The notes: generated from the letters alone by a model not told the origin. A stretch of DNA of 64,000 nt from Chryseobacterium binzhouense (GCF_007474545.1 NZ_VKOG01000004.1:62001-126000), one strand, 5' to 3'; numbered from the stretch's first letter, positions 36,757-45,434 are shown. Made by a program: numbers and translations.

Positions 36757-37767
36757 TTATACTGTTACCTTAGCTCTGGCCTTAGCCAGCATCGGAATAG
36801 AGATCAGTCCCATTATCAGCATAACAACAATTTGAAGCGGAAGAGAAATAAACGAATAGATCAAACCCATTTCACCGCCCAGTTCTGCACTTTTTCCCAT
36901 AGAAAGAAACAATGCCATAAAACCATATTTCATAGCAAGATTAAAAGCTCCGATTCCTCCGCTTGCAGGGATAATCATTCCTAATGTACCCACTACAATA
37001 ATGAAAAATCCGTCAGCAAAAGTAAAATCTGAAGTTTCAGGCAGAGAAAAACAAACGAGATATGCGGCAAAGTAATAAGAAATCCAGATTCCTACTGTAT
37101 ATAGTATAAATTTACCTTTTTGCTTTAACTTGAATATTGACAGTAAACCTTGAAGAATACCGTCAATAAACCCAATAACTTTACCCAAGACAGGAACATC
37201 AACAAATCTTTTTTTAAAGATAAAAAACAAAATTCCGGCAACAGCTAAACCAGCTACAACGAATAAGATCTTATTTGGATTGACATCAATTCCAGAATTT
37301 TCGTAAAAAGACAATATGGCTTCATATTTAAAAATTAAAGTCAAGCCTAAAAACGCAAGCATACAGATCAAGTCAACCACCCTTTCAAGAATAATCGTTC
37401 CGAAAGACTTATCTACCGGAACTTTTTCCACACCATAAAGCGCTGTGGCTCTCGCCAACTCACCACTTCGGGGAATGGTAAGATTCATCAGATAACCGAA
37501 GGACAAAGACCATAATGAATTAGAATTTGAGATTTGATGTCCCATCGGCTCCAATAAAAGATTCCAGCGAATTGCTCTGAACCAATAGGCTGCAAAAGCA
37601 AATACTGCCGAGAAAGCAACCCACATATAATTGGCTTTTGCCAAAGACTGTTTTATAACTTTAAAATCAAGACCTTTAAGAGCAAGCCACAAAAAAAAGC
37701 CTGCGAAAGCAAGCGAAATAATGACCGTCAGAACAGATTTTATAGTTTTGTTTGATTTATTCTCCAT
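36757..37767 (-). CDS. Flippase-like membrane protein (lysylphosphatidylglycerol-synthase TM region family)
   Basis: The 336-residue integral membrane protein has about eight hydrophobic segments and the pattern of UPF0104/LPG_synthase_TM proteins (RAIRWNLLLEP, PRSGELARATALYG, GASGGIGAFN-like loop). Such proteins are predicted lipid-flippase or transporter-like, and the exact substrate is unknown. It lies 3 nt after panD and is probably cotranscribed. Confidence 0.85.
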   Translation of the reverse strand: MENKSNKTIKSVLTVIISLAFAGFFLWLALKGLDFKVIKQSLAKANYMWVAFSAVFAFAAYWFRAIRWNLLLEPMGHQISNSNSLWSLSFGYLMNLTIPRSGELARATALYGVEKVPVDKSFGTIILERVVDLICMLAFLGLTLIFKYEAILSFYENSGIDVNPNKILFVVAGLAVAGILFFIFKKRFVDVPVLGKVIGFIDGILQGLLSIFKLKQKGKFILYTVGIWISYYFAAYLVCFSLPETSDFTFADGFFIIVVGTLGMIIPASGGIGAFNLAMKYGFMALFLSMGKSAELGGEMGLIYSFISLPLQIVVMLIMGLISIPMLAKARAKVTV

Positions 37768-37770
37768 TAT

Positions 37771-38121
37771 TTAGGTAAGAAGGTTAGTTTTTTCGTCCGG
37801 AAATATTATTTTAGGCTGAAAATCTTTTGCTTCTTCAGGACTCATTTGTGCATAAGCAATAATAATAATGATGTCGTCACGCTGAACTTTCCTTGCAGCA
37901 GGACCATTAAGACATACTTCACCGGATTTTCTTTTTCCTTTGATAACATAGGTGTCAAAACGTTCACCATTATTTACATTTACGATATAAACCCTCTCTC
38001 CTACAACCAGACCGGCGGCATCTATAAGGTCTTCATCTATGGTAATACTTCCTATATAATTAAGGTCTGAAGCCGTAACTCTGACCCTGTGAATTTTAGA
38101 TTTAAAAACTTCTATTAACAT
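37771..38121 (-). CDS. panD: Aspartate 1-decarboxylase proenzyme
   Basis: PanD makes beta-alanine from aspartate for pantothenate synthesis. The 116 residues have the self-cleavage pattern YIGSITID with Gly24-Ser25, where Ser25 becomes the pyruvoyl cofactor. Lys9, His11 and Tyr22 are also conserved. Other key features are [15 protein letters not shown] and [11 protein letters not shown]. The start lies 4 nt after a TAAATTTG box, so the transcript may be leaderless. Confidence 0.96.
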   Translation of the reverse strand: MLIEVFKSKIHRVRVTASDLNYIGSITIDEDLIDAAGLVVGERVYIVNVNNGERFDTYVIKGKRKSGEVCLNGPAARKVQRDDIIIIIAYAQMSPEEAKDFQPKIIFPDEKTNLLT

Positions 38122-38125
38122 GGTG

Positions 38126-38154
38126 CAAATTTATTAATAATATTTAATAAACAA
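38126..38154 (-). promoter_or_regulatory. Promoter of panD (TTG-N18-TAAATTTG)
   Basis: The minus strand has TTG (38152-38154), an 18-nt spacer and TAAATTTG (38126-38133), 4 nt before the panD ATG. Confidence 0.6.
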
Positions 38155-38456
38155 GGTTTAAAAAAGAAAATACGCCCAATTCAGGCAAACAGCAATAATT
38201 TATTTAAAATCAACGTATTCAAAATTATTTTAGTGAATTTATAAAGTATATCTACAAATGAATAAAGACTTAATACATAATTAAGGATTTAATAATTTAA
38301 TAATTAAGAGCTTTAAAACCAACAACATCAATATACATAAGCACTTGGCATGATTTTAGTTCGTGGAAACATTGATTTTTCGCCATCATCCGAATTATCA
38401 ATTTTTAATCAATTTTATGTAAACGTAAAATAAAAAATAATTTTTTTATAATTTAT

Positions 38457-38486
38457 TTGCACAATTTGAAAATTGTTTTAAATTTG
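38457..38486 (+). promoter_or_regulatory. Promoter of HU (TTG-N19-TAAATTTG)
   Basis: A -33 TTG (38457-38459) and -7 TAAATTTG (38479-38486) at 19-nt spacing: the best two-part match in this window. Confidence 0.7.
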
Positions 38487-38517
38487 CTTTTATAACTAAC
38501 TTTTAATATTAAAAATT

Positions 38518-38829
38518 ATGAACAAGTCTGAACTAATCGACGCAATGGCTAAAGATGCCGGTATTACAAAAGTTGCTGCAAAGGCTGCTTTAGAATCATT
38601 TATTTCTAATGTAACCAATACATTGAAAACTAAAGAAGGTAAAGTATCTTTAGTAGGTTTTGGTACTTTTTCGGTATCTGAAAGAGCTGCAAGACAGGGA
38701 ATCAACCCGGCAACAAAAAAACCGATCAACATCGAAGCTAAAACTGTTGCCAAATTCAAAGCTGGTGCAGATTTATCTAACGCTGTTGCTGCTGCCAACA
38801 TGCCGGCTTCAGGAAAAAAGAAAAAATAA
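38518..38829 (+). CDS. HU-family DNA-binding protein
   Basis: The 103 residues match HU: MNKSELIDAMAKDAGITKVAAKAALESF, then KVSLVGFGTFSV and the DNA-binding arm ERAARQGINPATKKPINIEA. It binds and bends DNA as a nucleoid-associated protein. The end has a Lys-rich tail. A strong promoter and terminator suggest an abundant monocistronic transcript. Confidence 0.96.
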   Translation: MNKSELIDAMAKDAGITKVAAKAALESFISNVTNTLKTKEGKVSLVGFGTFSVSERAARQGINPATKKPINIEAKTVAKFKAGADLSNAVAAANMPASGKKKK

Positions 38830-38847
38830 TCTCACGATTATAAAAAA

Positions 38848-38878
38848 ACAAAAACCTCATCAAAAGATGGGGTTTTTC
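38848..38878. terminator. Bidirectional terminator between HU and pdxH
   Basis: AACCTCATC and GATGGGGTT pair with one G-U pair across AAAA, with A- and T-runs on each side. Confidence 0.75.
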
Positions 38879-38882
38879 GTTT

Positions 38883-39524
38883 TTATGGAGCTAGGCGTGC
38901 CGTCTTCCAGTCGATGCCTTCCAGTGTATAAATAATTCGGTCGTGAAGCCTGTTGGGTCTGCCCTGCCAAAATTCTATTTCGTATGGTTTGGCAATATAT
39001 CCACCCCAGTTTTCAGGTCTTGGAACTTCAGAACTTTCAAATTCCTTTTCCAATGCTTTCAGCTTTTCTTCTAAAAAACTTCTGTCCGGAATTTTCTGGC
39101 TTTGAGGCGAAACTATCGCTCCGAGCTGACTGCCTTTAGGTCTGGAATGAAAATATCCGTCACTCAAATTTTCAGCAATTCTTTCCAAATCAGCTTTTAT
39201 GATAATCTGTCTTTCTAAAGCCGGCCAGAAAAAATGAAGACATGCTTTATGTGTTTTTTCTATCGCTGTCCCTTTTCTGCTTTGGTAGTTGGTGTAAAAT
39301 ATAAAACCTTCATAAGTATATTCTTTCAGGAGTACCATTCTTGTGCGGGGACAACCGTCTTCTTCTATTGTAGAAACTGCCATTGCATTAGCTTCTGAAA
39401 TGGAAGTGTTATCAGAAGCCTCCAAAAACCAGTCTCTGAATTGCTCAATAGGATTCTCTTTAATCTCACTTTCAACAAGTTGAGATTTTTCATAGATTTT
39501 TCTTTTATCGTGAAGGTTTTCCAT
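38883..39524 (-). CDS. pdxH: Pyridoxamine 5'-phosphate oxidase
   Basis: PdxH makes pyridoxal 5'-phosphate with FMN. The 213 residues have the canonical features: PIEQFRDWFLEA, NAMAVSTIEEDG-PRTRMVLLK, SRKGTAIE, HFFWPALERQI, and the C-terminal FWQGRPNRLHDR to RLAP end. Its -7 box is in the first codons of the divergent yqgE (39563-39570). Confidence 0.96.
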   Translation of the reverse strand: MENLHDKRKIYEKSQLVESEIKENPIEQFRDWFLEASDNTSISEANAMAVSTIEEDGCPRTRMVLLKEYTYEGFIFYTNYQSRKGTAIEKTHKACLHFFWPALERQIIIKADLERIAENLSDGYFHSRPKGSQLGAIVSPQSQKIPDRSFLEEKLKALEKEFESSEVPRPENWGGYIAKPYEIEFWQGRPNRLHDRIIYTLEGIDWKTARLAP

Positions 39525-39537
39525 AAATTATTTTTAT

Positions 39538-39545
39538 TAAATTTG
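39538..39545 (+). promoter_or_regulatory. -7 box (TAAATTTG) of yqgE
   Basis: An exact TAnnTTTG match ending 3 nt before the ATG at 39549, so the mRNA may be leaderless. Confidence 0.55.
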
Positions 39546-39548
39546 AGT

Positions 39549-40097
39549 ATGAATTACTCATACAAAGGTAAAATATTAATTTCCACACCTGATATTTCGG
39601 GAGATATTTTTTCCCGTTCGGTAGTACTGATTATTGATCATTCCGAAAACGGGGCGTTTGGCTTGATTCTTAACAAGAAAAACAGTACGATGAGTAGCCG
39701 TTTCAGAAGTTTTTTTGATTTTCCTATTGAAGTGTATGATGGTGGCCCTGTTGAAAACGATAAAGTCTTTTTTATTATTAAAGGAAAAAAAATCACCGAA
39801 GAATTTACCGAAATAAACAAAGAGTTTTATCTAACTGAAGATATTGAAAATGTCATCAATGCTGTTTTGCAAAGTGAAATCAGCATTCAGGATGTTAAAA
39901 TATTTTCCGGATATTCCGGTTGGTCATCTTCGCAGCTCGAACAGGAAATACAGAAAAAACTATGGACAGTAGTTGAAGTGTATAATCTGGATTATACTTT
40001 ACCCAACGATCAGACATTATGGAAATCTATCATGCAGAATCTTGGCGGAGAATTTCTTCTATGGGCAAATGCACCTGAAGATATTTCTCTCAACTGA
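39549..40097 (+). CDS. YqgE/AlgH family protein
   Basis: The 182-residue protein has the family pattern: MNYSYKGKILISTPDISGDIFSRSVVLI, HSENGAFGLILN, YDGGPVENDKVFFI, and FSGYSGWSSSQLEQEI. The role of YqgE/AlgH is unsettled. The frame extends upstream to a TTG at 39441, but this passes through the promoter box and pdxH, so ATG 39549 is better. This is a short-leader or leaderless gene. Confidence 0.9.
   Translation: MNYSYKGKILISTPDISGDIFSRSVVLIIDHSENGAFGLILNKKNSTMSSRFRSFFDFPIEVYDGGPVENDKVFFIIKGKKITEEFTEINKEFYLTEDIENVINAVLQSEISIQDVKIFSGYSGWSSSQLEQEIQKKLWTVVEVYNLDYTLPNDQTLWKSIMQNLGGEFLLWANAPEDISLN
39563..39570 (-). promoter_or_regulatory. -7 box (TACCTTTG) of pdxH, inside yqgE
   Basis: The minus strand reads TACCTTTG, an exact TAnnTTTG match, within yqgE codons 5-8. 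Transcription would start near 39557, so the pdxH and yqgE transcripts overlap at their 5' ends. Confidence 0.5.
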
Positions 40098-40225
40098 TAG
40101 GCAACCTCACAATCAAGCGATATAAATTTAACAAATTTTAAATTTTTGTTATTAAATTTTTAAGAAATTTTTCACGTTCTTTGATAAAGCTAAATAGCAG
40201 TATTACTACTAAAGAGCATTCTTGA

Positions 40226-40415
40226 TTTATTTCTCTGGAAAGCAAAAACATTTTGATTGATGCAGAAATAATGATGAAGATATTTGATTACTTTTCAAGG
40301 GGCAAATAGATCTAGTTGGTTGAATATTGCTCAACAAATGAAAACTATTCTGACAAGAGACACGTTGACACAAATTCTGGATTGGTGCATTATTGATTTC
40401 ACCAAAAAGAATTAA
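40226..40415 (+). pseudogene. Possible decayed coding remnant
   Basis: Two plus-strand frames are joined by a frameshift near 40295-40306. The first (27 codons) has SKNILIDAEIMMKIFDYFSR and the second (45 codons) has SSWLNIAQQMKTILTRD then TLTQILDWCIIDFTKKN. The texture is protein-like but no start or family is recognised, so it may be chance. Confidence 0.2.
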
Positions 40416-40441
40416 AATACATTTTTCTGAGTCTATCAGAA

Positions 40442-40480
40442 TAAAACCCGGTAAAGGACTAAAAGTTGTTTACCGGGTTT
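40442..40480 (-). terminator. Terminator after the class IV aminotransferase-like gene
   Basis: AAACCCGGTAAA/TTTACCGGGTTT forms a 12-bp perfect stem around a 13-nt loop and has a short T-run on the minus strand. Confidence 0.75.
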
Positions 40481-40487
40481 GTCAATT

Positions 40488-41300
40488 TTATTGGAAACTA
40501 TTTTTCCAGTTGCCAACAAGCTCTGAAAAACGGTCACTTCCGAATGTTTTATTCCTGATTTTCTTTACAGAAAAAAGACCTTTTTCATCAGAAATTAAGA
40601 GAATTTCTTCAGCTTTTTGAGATTCAAAGGCAATAATCTCATGTTCCTGAACATCCGCCAGATTATTTTTATGAAGATAGGTTACAAAATTTTCCATCAG
40701 CGGAGAGATATAAGCTCCTTCAGACTGCTTTGGTATTTTGATTACATCTCCTTCCATAAAAAGAAGATTTCCTTTTGTGGAACGCGCAATTCGTTTGTTA
40801 GGATTTAAAAGTATTACATCATCCAAATCATTTTCCTGTGCATAGATTTCAGCATAAATATTCTCCGGGCAATGTACTCTTATATTGCTCAAAAGATTGT
40901 TATTGACGTTGATTTCTTTAATTAAATCGAGCTCCAAAGGTCTTTTCTGAATATCTAAAACATCATCGGTTTCAATTACCTGAAAGTAATAAGAAACAGA
41001 AGATTTTGAAAGAGTAACTCCATCAGAATTTCTGTACACCATAAAATTGATGATACCATTCTTAATTTCACTTTCATCAATTACTTTTGAAGTAAAAAGA
41101 TTCTGAAAAAACTCCAGCGTATAGCTTAAAGGAATATTCAGTCTCATCTTTCTCATAGATGCCATCAGAAAGAAGTAACATTCTTCTTCCATAACCAGTT
41201 TAGAATTTCTTACAAAAAAAGAAACTTCAACAGCGTCCCCGGAAAGAAAAGCACGGTTGATCTGTTCCGGCTTTTCTGATGTGAAATATAAATTTTCCAA
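40488..41300 (-). CDS. Class IV aminotransferase-like protein, probable pseudoenzyme
   Basis: The 270-residue protein has the class IV PLP fold: an N-terminal INRAFLSGDAVEVSFFV, then FFLMASMRKMRLNIPL, and a C-terminal half with YAQENDLDDVILLN and RSTKGNLLFMEGD. At the place where the PLP-binding Lys is usually found (LKTTN in my memory of relatives) it has Arg141 (SNIRVHCPEN), and the usual Glu before GN is Arg173. Both replacements suggest it does not bind PLP in the normal way. The neighbour START-like gene is 78 bp upstream on the same strand. Confidence 0.75.
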   Translation of the reverse strand: MENLYFTSEKPEQINRAFLSGDAVEVSFFVRNSKLVMEEECYFFLMASMRKMRLNIPLSYTLEFFQNLFTSKVIDESEIKNGIINFMVYRNSDGVTLSKSSVSYYFQVIETDDVLDIQKRPLELDLIKEINVNNNLLSNIRVHCPENIYAEIYAQENDLDDVILLNPNKRIARSTKGNLLFMEGDVIKIPKQSEGAYISPLMENFVTYLHKNNLADVQEHEIIAFESQKAEEILLISDEKGLFSVKKIRNKTFGSDRFSELVGNWKNSFQ

Positions 41301-41378
41301 AATAACAATTTTTATAAAAAAATAATGAACGATAAATCGTCCATCAGTTTTATCAGTTCAATATAACGCAGCTATTTC

Positions 41379-41765
41379 TTAAGCCGCACCCAATTTTATT
41401 CTAAGATTTTCAATAAGGTTTTCCCAGTAAAGCGCATTTTCTTCTTCATCGCCTTCTTCACAAAAGTCTGTAATATTTAAAGCCAAATCTTCAGTAATAT
41501 CATCAATTGTAATGGTCATTTCAAAAAAATGCTTCGTTCCTTCATCTTCTTCCCATCTGAATCTCACGAAACTTTCAGGCTTATATCTGATTAAAGTTGC
41601 TTTCTCAGCAGGTCCTCCGTTCCAGCTGAAAAAGAAATCATCGCCTTTTTCTACTACCTCATCTGCAAACCATTCTGACAGACCTTCTGCGCTTGCAAGA
41701 TATTCGTACAAAATCTCTGACAAACAATGCATTGGAAACTCATAATGGACTTTGTGTTTCGCCAT
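41379..41765 (-). CDS. START-like domain protein
   Basis: The 128-residue protein resembles the small START/AHSA1-like fold: HYEFPMHCLSEILYEYLASAEGLSEWFADEV, then a hydrophobic-cavity pattern with FFFSWNGG, LIRYKPESFVRFRWEED, and a C-terminal helix. Such proteins bind hydrophobic ligands or act on other proteins; the role here is unknown. It is upstream of the aminotransferase-like gene in the same transcript. Confidence 0.85.
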   Translation of the reverse strand: MAKHKVHYEFPMHCLSEILYEYLASAEGLSEWFADEVVEKGDDFFFSWNGGPAEKATLIRYKPESFVRFRWEEDEGTKHFFEMTITIDDITEDLALNITDFCEEGDEEENALYWENLIENLRIKLGAA

Positions 41766-41930
41766 ATATCTATATTTTTAACGTCACGCAATATATAAAT
41801 TAATTTTTTTATTACGCAAAATTCTTATTACTTTTTTATATAATCTTCATGATATTTATCAGAAATATTTTAAATTGTATTTCTATCAAATTATGATTGA
41901 AACAGGAAGTAAAATAACCTTAAAATTTCA

Positions 41931-43112
41931 TTAATTTTCGCTGAGTACTTCCAGAATTATTTTACATCCTTCTGTAATTTCTTCCTTTGAAATAGTGAGC
42001 GGAGGAGAAATTCTGAGGTATTCATTTCTGTAGAGCTGCCAGAAAACGACAAGTCCTTTTTGCATGCATTTTTTTGCCACTTCCAATGTATATTCCGGAG
42101 TACCCAGATTCACAGCAAGCATCAATCCTTTTCCGTTGATATTTTTAATTTTCGGATGTACCAGAAGTTCTCTGTACAATTTCTCTTTTTCATCAATTTC
42201 ATTCATCAACCCGCTTTCAAGAATCTCTTTGAGAGTAGCATGTGAAGCAGCAGCAATAAGAGGATTTCCACCGAAAGTTGTAATATGTCCCAATTTAGGA
42301 GAATGCGAAAGAGTTTCCATGATTTTTTTTGAGCTCATAAAGGCGCCGACCGGAACTCCGCCTCCCATTCCTTTTCCCATAACGAGAATATCAGGAACAA
42401 TTCCAAAATGTTCAAATGCGAATAGTTTACCTGTTCTTCCAAATCCGGGCTGAATTTCATCTAAGATCAGCAAAGCACCTACTTCCTCACATCTCTTTTT
42501 AAGTTTAATTAAATAATTTTGATCCGGAACTAAAAAACCTGCTGCTCCCTGAATAGTTTCAAGAATGACACCTGCTGTTTTTTCAGTGATTTTATCCAAA
42601 TCATGTTCATTATTAAATTCAATAAAGGAAACCATCGGCAGTAAAGGGCGGAATTCCCTCTTATGAAACTCATTTCCTGAAACACTTAATGCTCCGTGTG
42701 TATTTCCGTGATAGGAATTTTTAAATGAAACAATCTCCTCTCTTCCTGTATATCTTTTGGCTAGTTTCAGACTTCCGTCAATCGCTTCTGCTCCGCTGTT
42801 GACGAGATACGTCACTTCCAGCGGATCTGGTGTAGATTCAGCCAATAATCTGCACAATTCAACAGGTTTTTCCTGAGCATATTCCCCGTAAACCATCACA
42901 TGAAGATATTGGTCTGCCTGATCTTTAATAGCATTAACCACTTTTGGATGTGAATGACCTAATGTATTGGCAGAAACTCCCGCTACAAAATCAAGATATT
43001 TTTTACCATCCTTACCGTAAATATAGCTTCCTTGTGCTTTTTCTATCTCAAAACCAGCAGCAAACGGCGTTGTCTGCGCCTGATATTTAAAAAAATCTTT
43101 TTGAATTTCCAT
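41931..43112 (-). CDS. Class III aminotransferase (aspartate aminotransferase family)
   Basis: The 393-residue enzyme has the class III pattern: the PLP-pocket VNSGAEAIDGSLKLAKRYTGR near 105-125, HGNTHGALSVSG, ILDEIQPGFGRTGKLFAFE, and the Lys in LVMGKGMGGG near 243. It resembles ArgD/ornithine- or acetylornithine-type enzymes. The substrate is not defined by the window. It is followed by a terminator of the OstA gene upstream. Confidence 0.85.
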   Translation of the reverse strand: MEIQKDFFKYQAQTTPFAAGFEIEKAQGSYIYGKDGKKYLDFVAGVSANTLGHSHPKVVNAIKDQADQYLHVMVYGEYAQEKPVELCRLLAESTPDPLEVTYLVNSGAEAIDGSLKLAKRYTGREEIVSFKNSYHGNTHGALSVSGNEFHKREFRPLLPMVSFIEFNNEHDLDKITEKTAGVILETIQGAAGFLVPDQNYLIKLKKRCEEVGALLILDEIQPGFGRTGKLFAFEHFGIVPDILVMGKGMGGGVPVGAFMSSKKIMETLSHSPKLGHITTFGGNPLIAAASHATLKEILESGLMNEIDEKEKLYRELLVHPKIKNINGKGLMLAVNLGTPEYTLEVAKKCMQKGLVVFWQLYRNEYLRISPPLTISKEEITEGCKIILEVLSEN

Positions 43113-43170
43113 TGTCTGAAAAATTTAGGCAAAGCTAAAGAAGATTTGAGGAATAAGGAAATTATAGGCA

Positions 43171-43198
43171 TTAAAAAAGATCAGCCTAAACTGATCTT
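43171..43198 (-). terminator. Terminator after the OstA-like gene
   Basis: AAGATCAG/CTGATCTT forms an 8-bp stem with a 6-nt loop and a T-run on the minus strand. Confidence 0.8.
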
Positions 43199-43201
43199 CT
43201 A

Positions 43202-44941
43202 TTATTTTCTTACCCTTTTCGGTTTTTTGGCTTCTTCCTTCGCTTTTTCACGGTCTATTGCTTCTTTCGCTTTATTATATAGTCCGTCATTTGGAATATA
43301 TTGTATTTCCTCATAATTTGGAGTATCTACAAGAATATCCTGCCATTTCCTGATGCGGTCTTTGGTATTCCAGTTGAAGTCGGGAAACTTTCTTTTCTCA
43401 GGCTCTATTTTGCTCATTGGGTAGATTGTAGATGTAGCACCAATACTGCATGAGATAATCTGAAGCTTTTGTTCATCAAATAAAGAACCAATAATTCCGC
43501 AGGCTGTTAAAGCAACTCCTATTCTTTCCTGCCTCTTTGTCGTTTTGTTTTCTTCGTCTGCGAAGGTAATTGCCTGTGCATTTCCGATAACCTTTACTTC
43601 TTTAATGTCACGCCCTTCATAATAAACCGTCATCAATTTACCTTTCACCTGGTTAAATTCATCAACCAGATTTAGAGAATCCACTTTACTTATCGCCAAA
43701 GCATTTCCAATGACCTTTAGAGAATCTATGTTTTCGGTTTCAGTATTGAAATATGCTTCAATTTTATCTCCTGTTACCTGTTTTTCACCGCTCCAGAGAA
43801 TGGGCTCGGTGTACATATGCATGATACCATCAGTTTCATTAAAAGCAATAGAATCTGCTCTTCCCTGTGCATTCGACTTGTAAATTCTTGCTTTTCGGAA
43901 TGCTCTTAAAAAGCTTTTCTTTTTGGTAATATCTGCAGAATCTGGCTTTTGGTAAGAAAGAATTTTTTCTGAAGCAAAATAAATAGAATCTTTTTCTAAG
44001 ATTTTCACCGCATACGGACTTTTGGTCATCATTGCAGAATCCTTCTTTTCGAAGATCTCACCATACCCTCCTTTCAGATACCTTTTTTCCAGAGGATCAT
44101 CTAAGGTTACATTTCCGGTCGCTTTACCAAAGCCTGTCAGCTGATTGTAGTACATTTCGTCTCCTGTAAGAATTTTATCATTATAAAAAATCTTGGAGTT
44201 TTTTGTAAGAAATGACTCTTTGGTATTCAGGTTATGTGTTCCTTTTTCAGTAACAATTCTGTTTTTAGGATTTTTATTATTCGTTATTACAGTATACCCA
44301 TTGATATCTACGATATTGGTATTCTGATTCTGAACAACATTTCTTCCTTCCAGCGTATAATCATTATCCACAATTTTTACATCTCCGGAAAGATCTACCA
44401 CTCTTGTCGTCAAATAATAAGTTGCAGATTTTGTATAGGTTGTGCTTTTTCCGTCAAAGATGGTACCTCCTGTATTAAAATATGCCTGATTTGCCATCCT
44501 GTCGTAGTACATTGTCTGAGTTTTGATGACAGTTCCTTTCGGATCTGTAAGAACAACGTTTTTTTTAGCAACTCCTTTCTGGGAATTGCCGTCATACTCC
44601 ATTTCGGCAGCAGTAATTACCGAGCCGTCAGAATTCTGAAGTTTTGTGTTCCCTATTGCTCTTACAAAATTTTCGGCATCATAAACTACGACTTCGTCTG
44701 CATACAATATTGAACCCTGATGCTCAATCTGTACATTTCCAACAAAGTATCTGTTTCCGTCGTACTTTGTATCTTTTTTGATTTCATCTGCATTGATGAT
44801 ATGAATCCTGTTTTCAGGACTGCTTTTCGGAGGCTGATTTTTTACAGGATTCTGCAAATAAGGATCCCGCTTTGCGGGTTTTGTGTTCTGCGCAAAAATT
44901 GCTGAACTTATCAGCAAAAAAGTGAAAAGGAAAATTTTCAT
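43202..44941 (-). CDS. OstA/LptA-like LPS-transport protein
   Basis: The 579-residue protein has a signal peptide (MKIFLFTFLLISSAIFA) and a repeated beta-jellyroll pattern like LptA/OstA proteins, which form the periplasmic bridge for lipopolysaccharide: GNRYFVGNVQIEHQGSILYADEVVVYDAE and repeated segments of that kind. The length is larger than E. coli LptA (about 185), typical of Bacteroidetes relatives. It starts 3 nt after the stop of the Fur-family gene. Confidence 0.8.
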   Translation of the reverse strand: MKIFLFTFLLISSAIFAQNTKPAKRDPYLQNPVKNQPPKSSPENRIHIINADEIKKDTKYDGNRYFVGNVQIEHQGSILYADEVVVYDAENFVRAIGNTKLQNSDGSVITAAEMEYDGNSQKGVAKKNVVLTDPKGTVIKTQTMYYDRMANQAYFNTGGTIFDGKSTTYTKSATYYLTTRVVDLSGDVKIVDNDYTLEGRNVVQNQNTNIVDINGYTVITNNKNPKNRIVTEKGTHNLNTKESFLTKNSKIFYNDKILTGDEMYYNQLTGFGKATGNVTLDDPLEKRYLKGGYGEIFEKKDSAMMTKSPYAVKILEKDSIYFASEKILSYQKPDSADITKKKSFLRAFRKARIYKSNAQGRADSIAFNETDGIMHMYTEPILWSGEKQVTGDKIEAYFNTETENIDSLKVIGNALAISKVDSLNLVDEFNQVKGKLMTVYYEGRDIKEVKVIGNAQAITFADEENKTTKRQERIGVALTACGIIGSLFDEQKLQIISCSIGATSTIYPMSKIEPEKRKFPDFNWNTKDRIRKWQDILVDTPNYEEIQYIPNDGLYNKAKEAIDREKAKEEAKKPKRVRK

Positions 44942-44944
44942 TGA

Positions 44945-45418
44945 TCAGTCATTCTTTGTACCATAAAAATACAGCGAATGGGAATCAATTTTCACACCAA
45001 AAGCGGCTTCTATTGATTCTTTAATCCCCTGAATTCTCGGATCACAGAATTCTATAATTTCCTCAATCTCTTTGTCTGAATCTTTCTTGTAAATCACAAG
45101 ATGATCATGCTGTTTGTCAAAGTAAGATTTCTCGTACGAAGAAGAAGTAAGCGTTTTTTCACCAAACTGATGCTTACGAATCAAACCCGCATCAAGGAAA
45201 ATTTCTATCGTGTTGTAAATTGTAGCTTTCGACACATGATATTTCTTCTGCATCATCAGTAGATACAGATCATCCACGTTGAAGTGATGATCCATATTAT
45301 AGATTTCCTCTAAAATTGTATACCTTTCCGGCGTGTTCCGAAACCCCTTTTCCAAGAGGTAATTACGTAAAACATCCTTAATCAGTGTTATATTTTTTTC
45401 TTTTTGTATAGTATCCAT
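44945..45418 (-). CDS. Fur-family transcriptional regulator
   Basis: The 157-residue protein has a winged helix (LLEKGFRNTPERYTILEEIYNMDHHFNVDDLYLLMMQKKYHVSKATIYNTI) and a dimerisation half with the HDHLVIY metal-site motif. The CxxC structural zinc site of many Fur proteins is absent. It would sense a metal or peroxide. It starts the transcript that continues into the OstA-like gene after 3 nt. Confidence 0.88.
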   Translation of the reverse strand: MDTIQKEKNITLIKDVLRNYLLEKGFRNTPERYTILEEIYNMDHHFNVDDLYLLMMQKKYHVSKATIYNTIEIFLDAGLIRKHQFGEKTLTSSSYEKSYFDKQHDHLVIYKKDSDKEIEEIIEFCDPRIQGIKESIEAAFGVKIDSHSLYFYGTKND

Positions 45419-45434
45419 TAAAAAATTTATACTA

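Larger units (their letters stand above)
38122..38517. other. Intergenic region, panD and HU promoters
   Basis: This 396-bp gap holds the panD -7 box (38126-38133) and the HU promoter (38457-38486). The central part is AT-rich and has no gene. Confidence 0.5.
40098..40487. other. Intergenic region after yqgE
   Basis: This 390-bp gap holds a possible decayed coding remnant (40226-40415) and the terminator of the aminotransferase-like gene. No intact gene is seen. Confidence 0.45.

Noticed and set aside
36718-36984. 88-codon plus-strand ORF within the flippase-like gene
   Set aside because: A shadow of the minus-strand membrane-protein gene, with low-complexity His/Ser composition and no signature.
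40393-40808. Plus-strand ORFs (75 and 63 codons) antisense to the aminotransferase-like gene
   Set aside because: Antisense shadows of a gene with a clear class IV aminotransferase fold.
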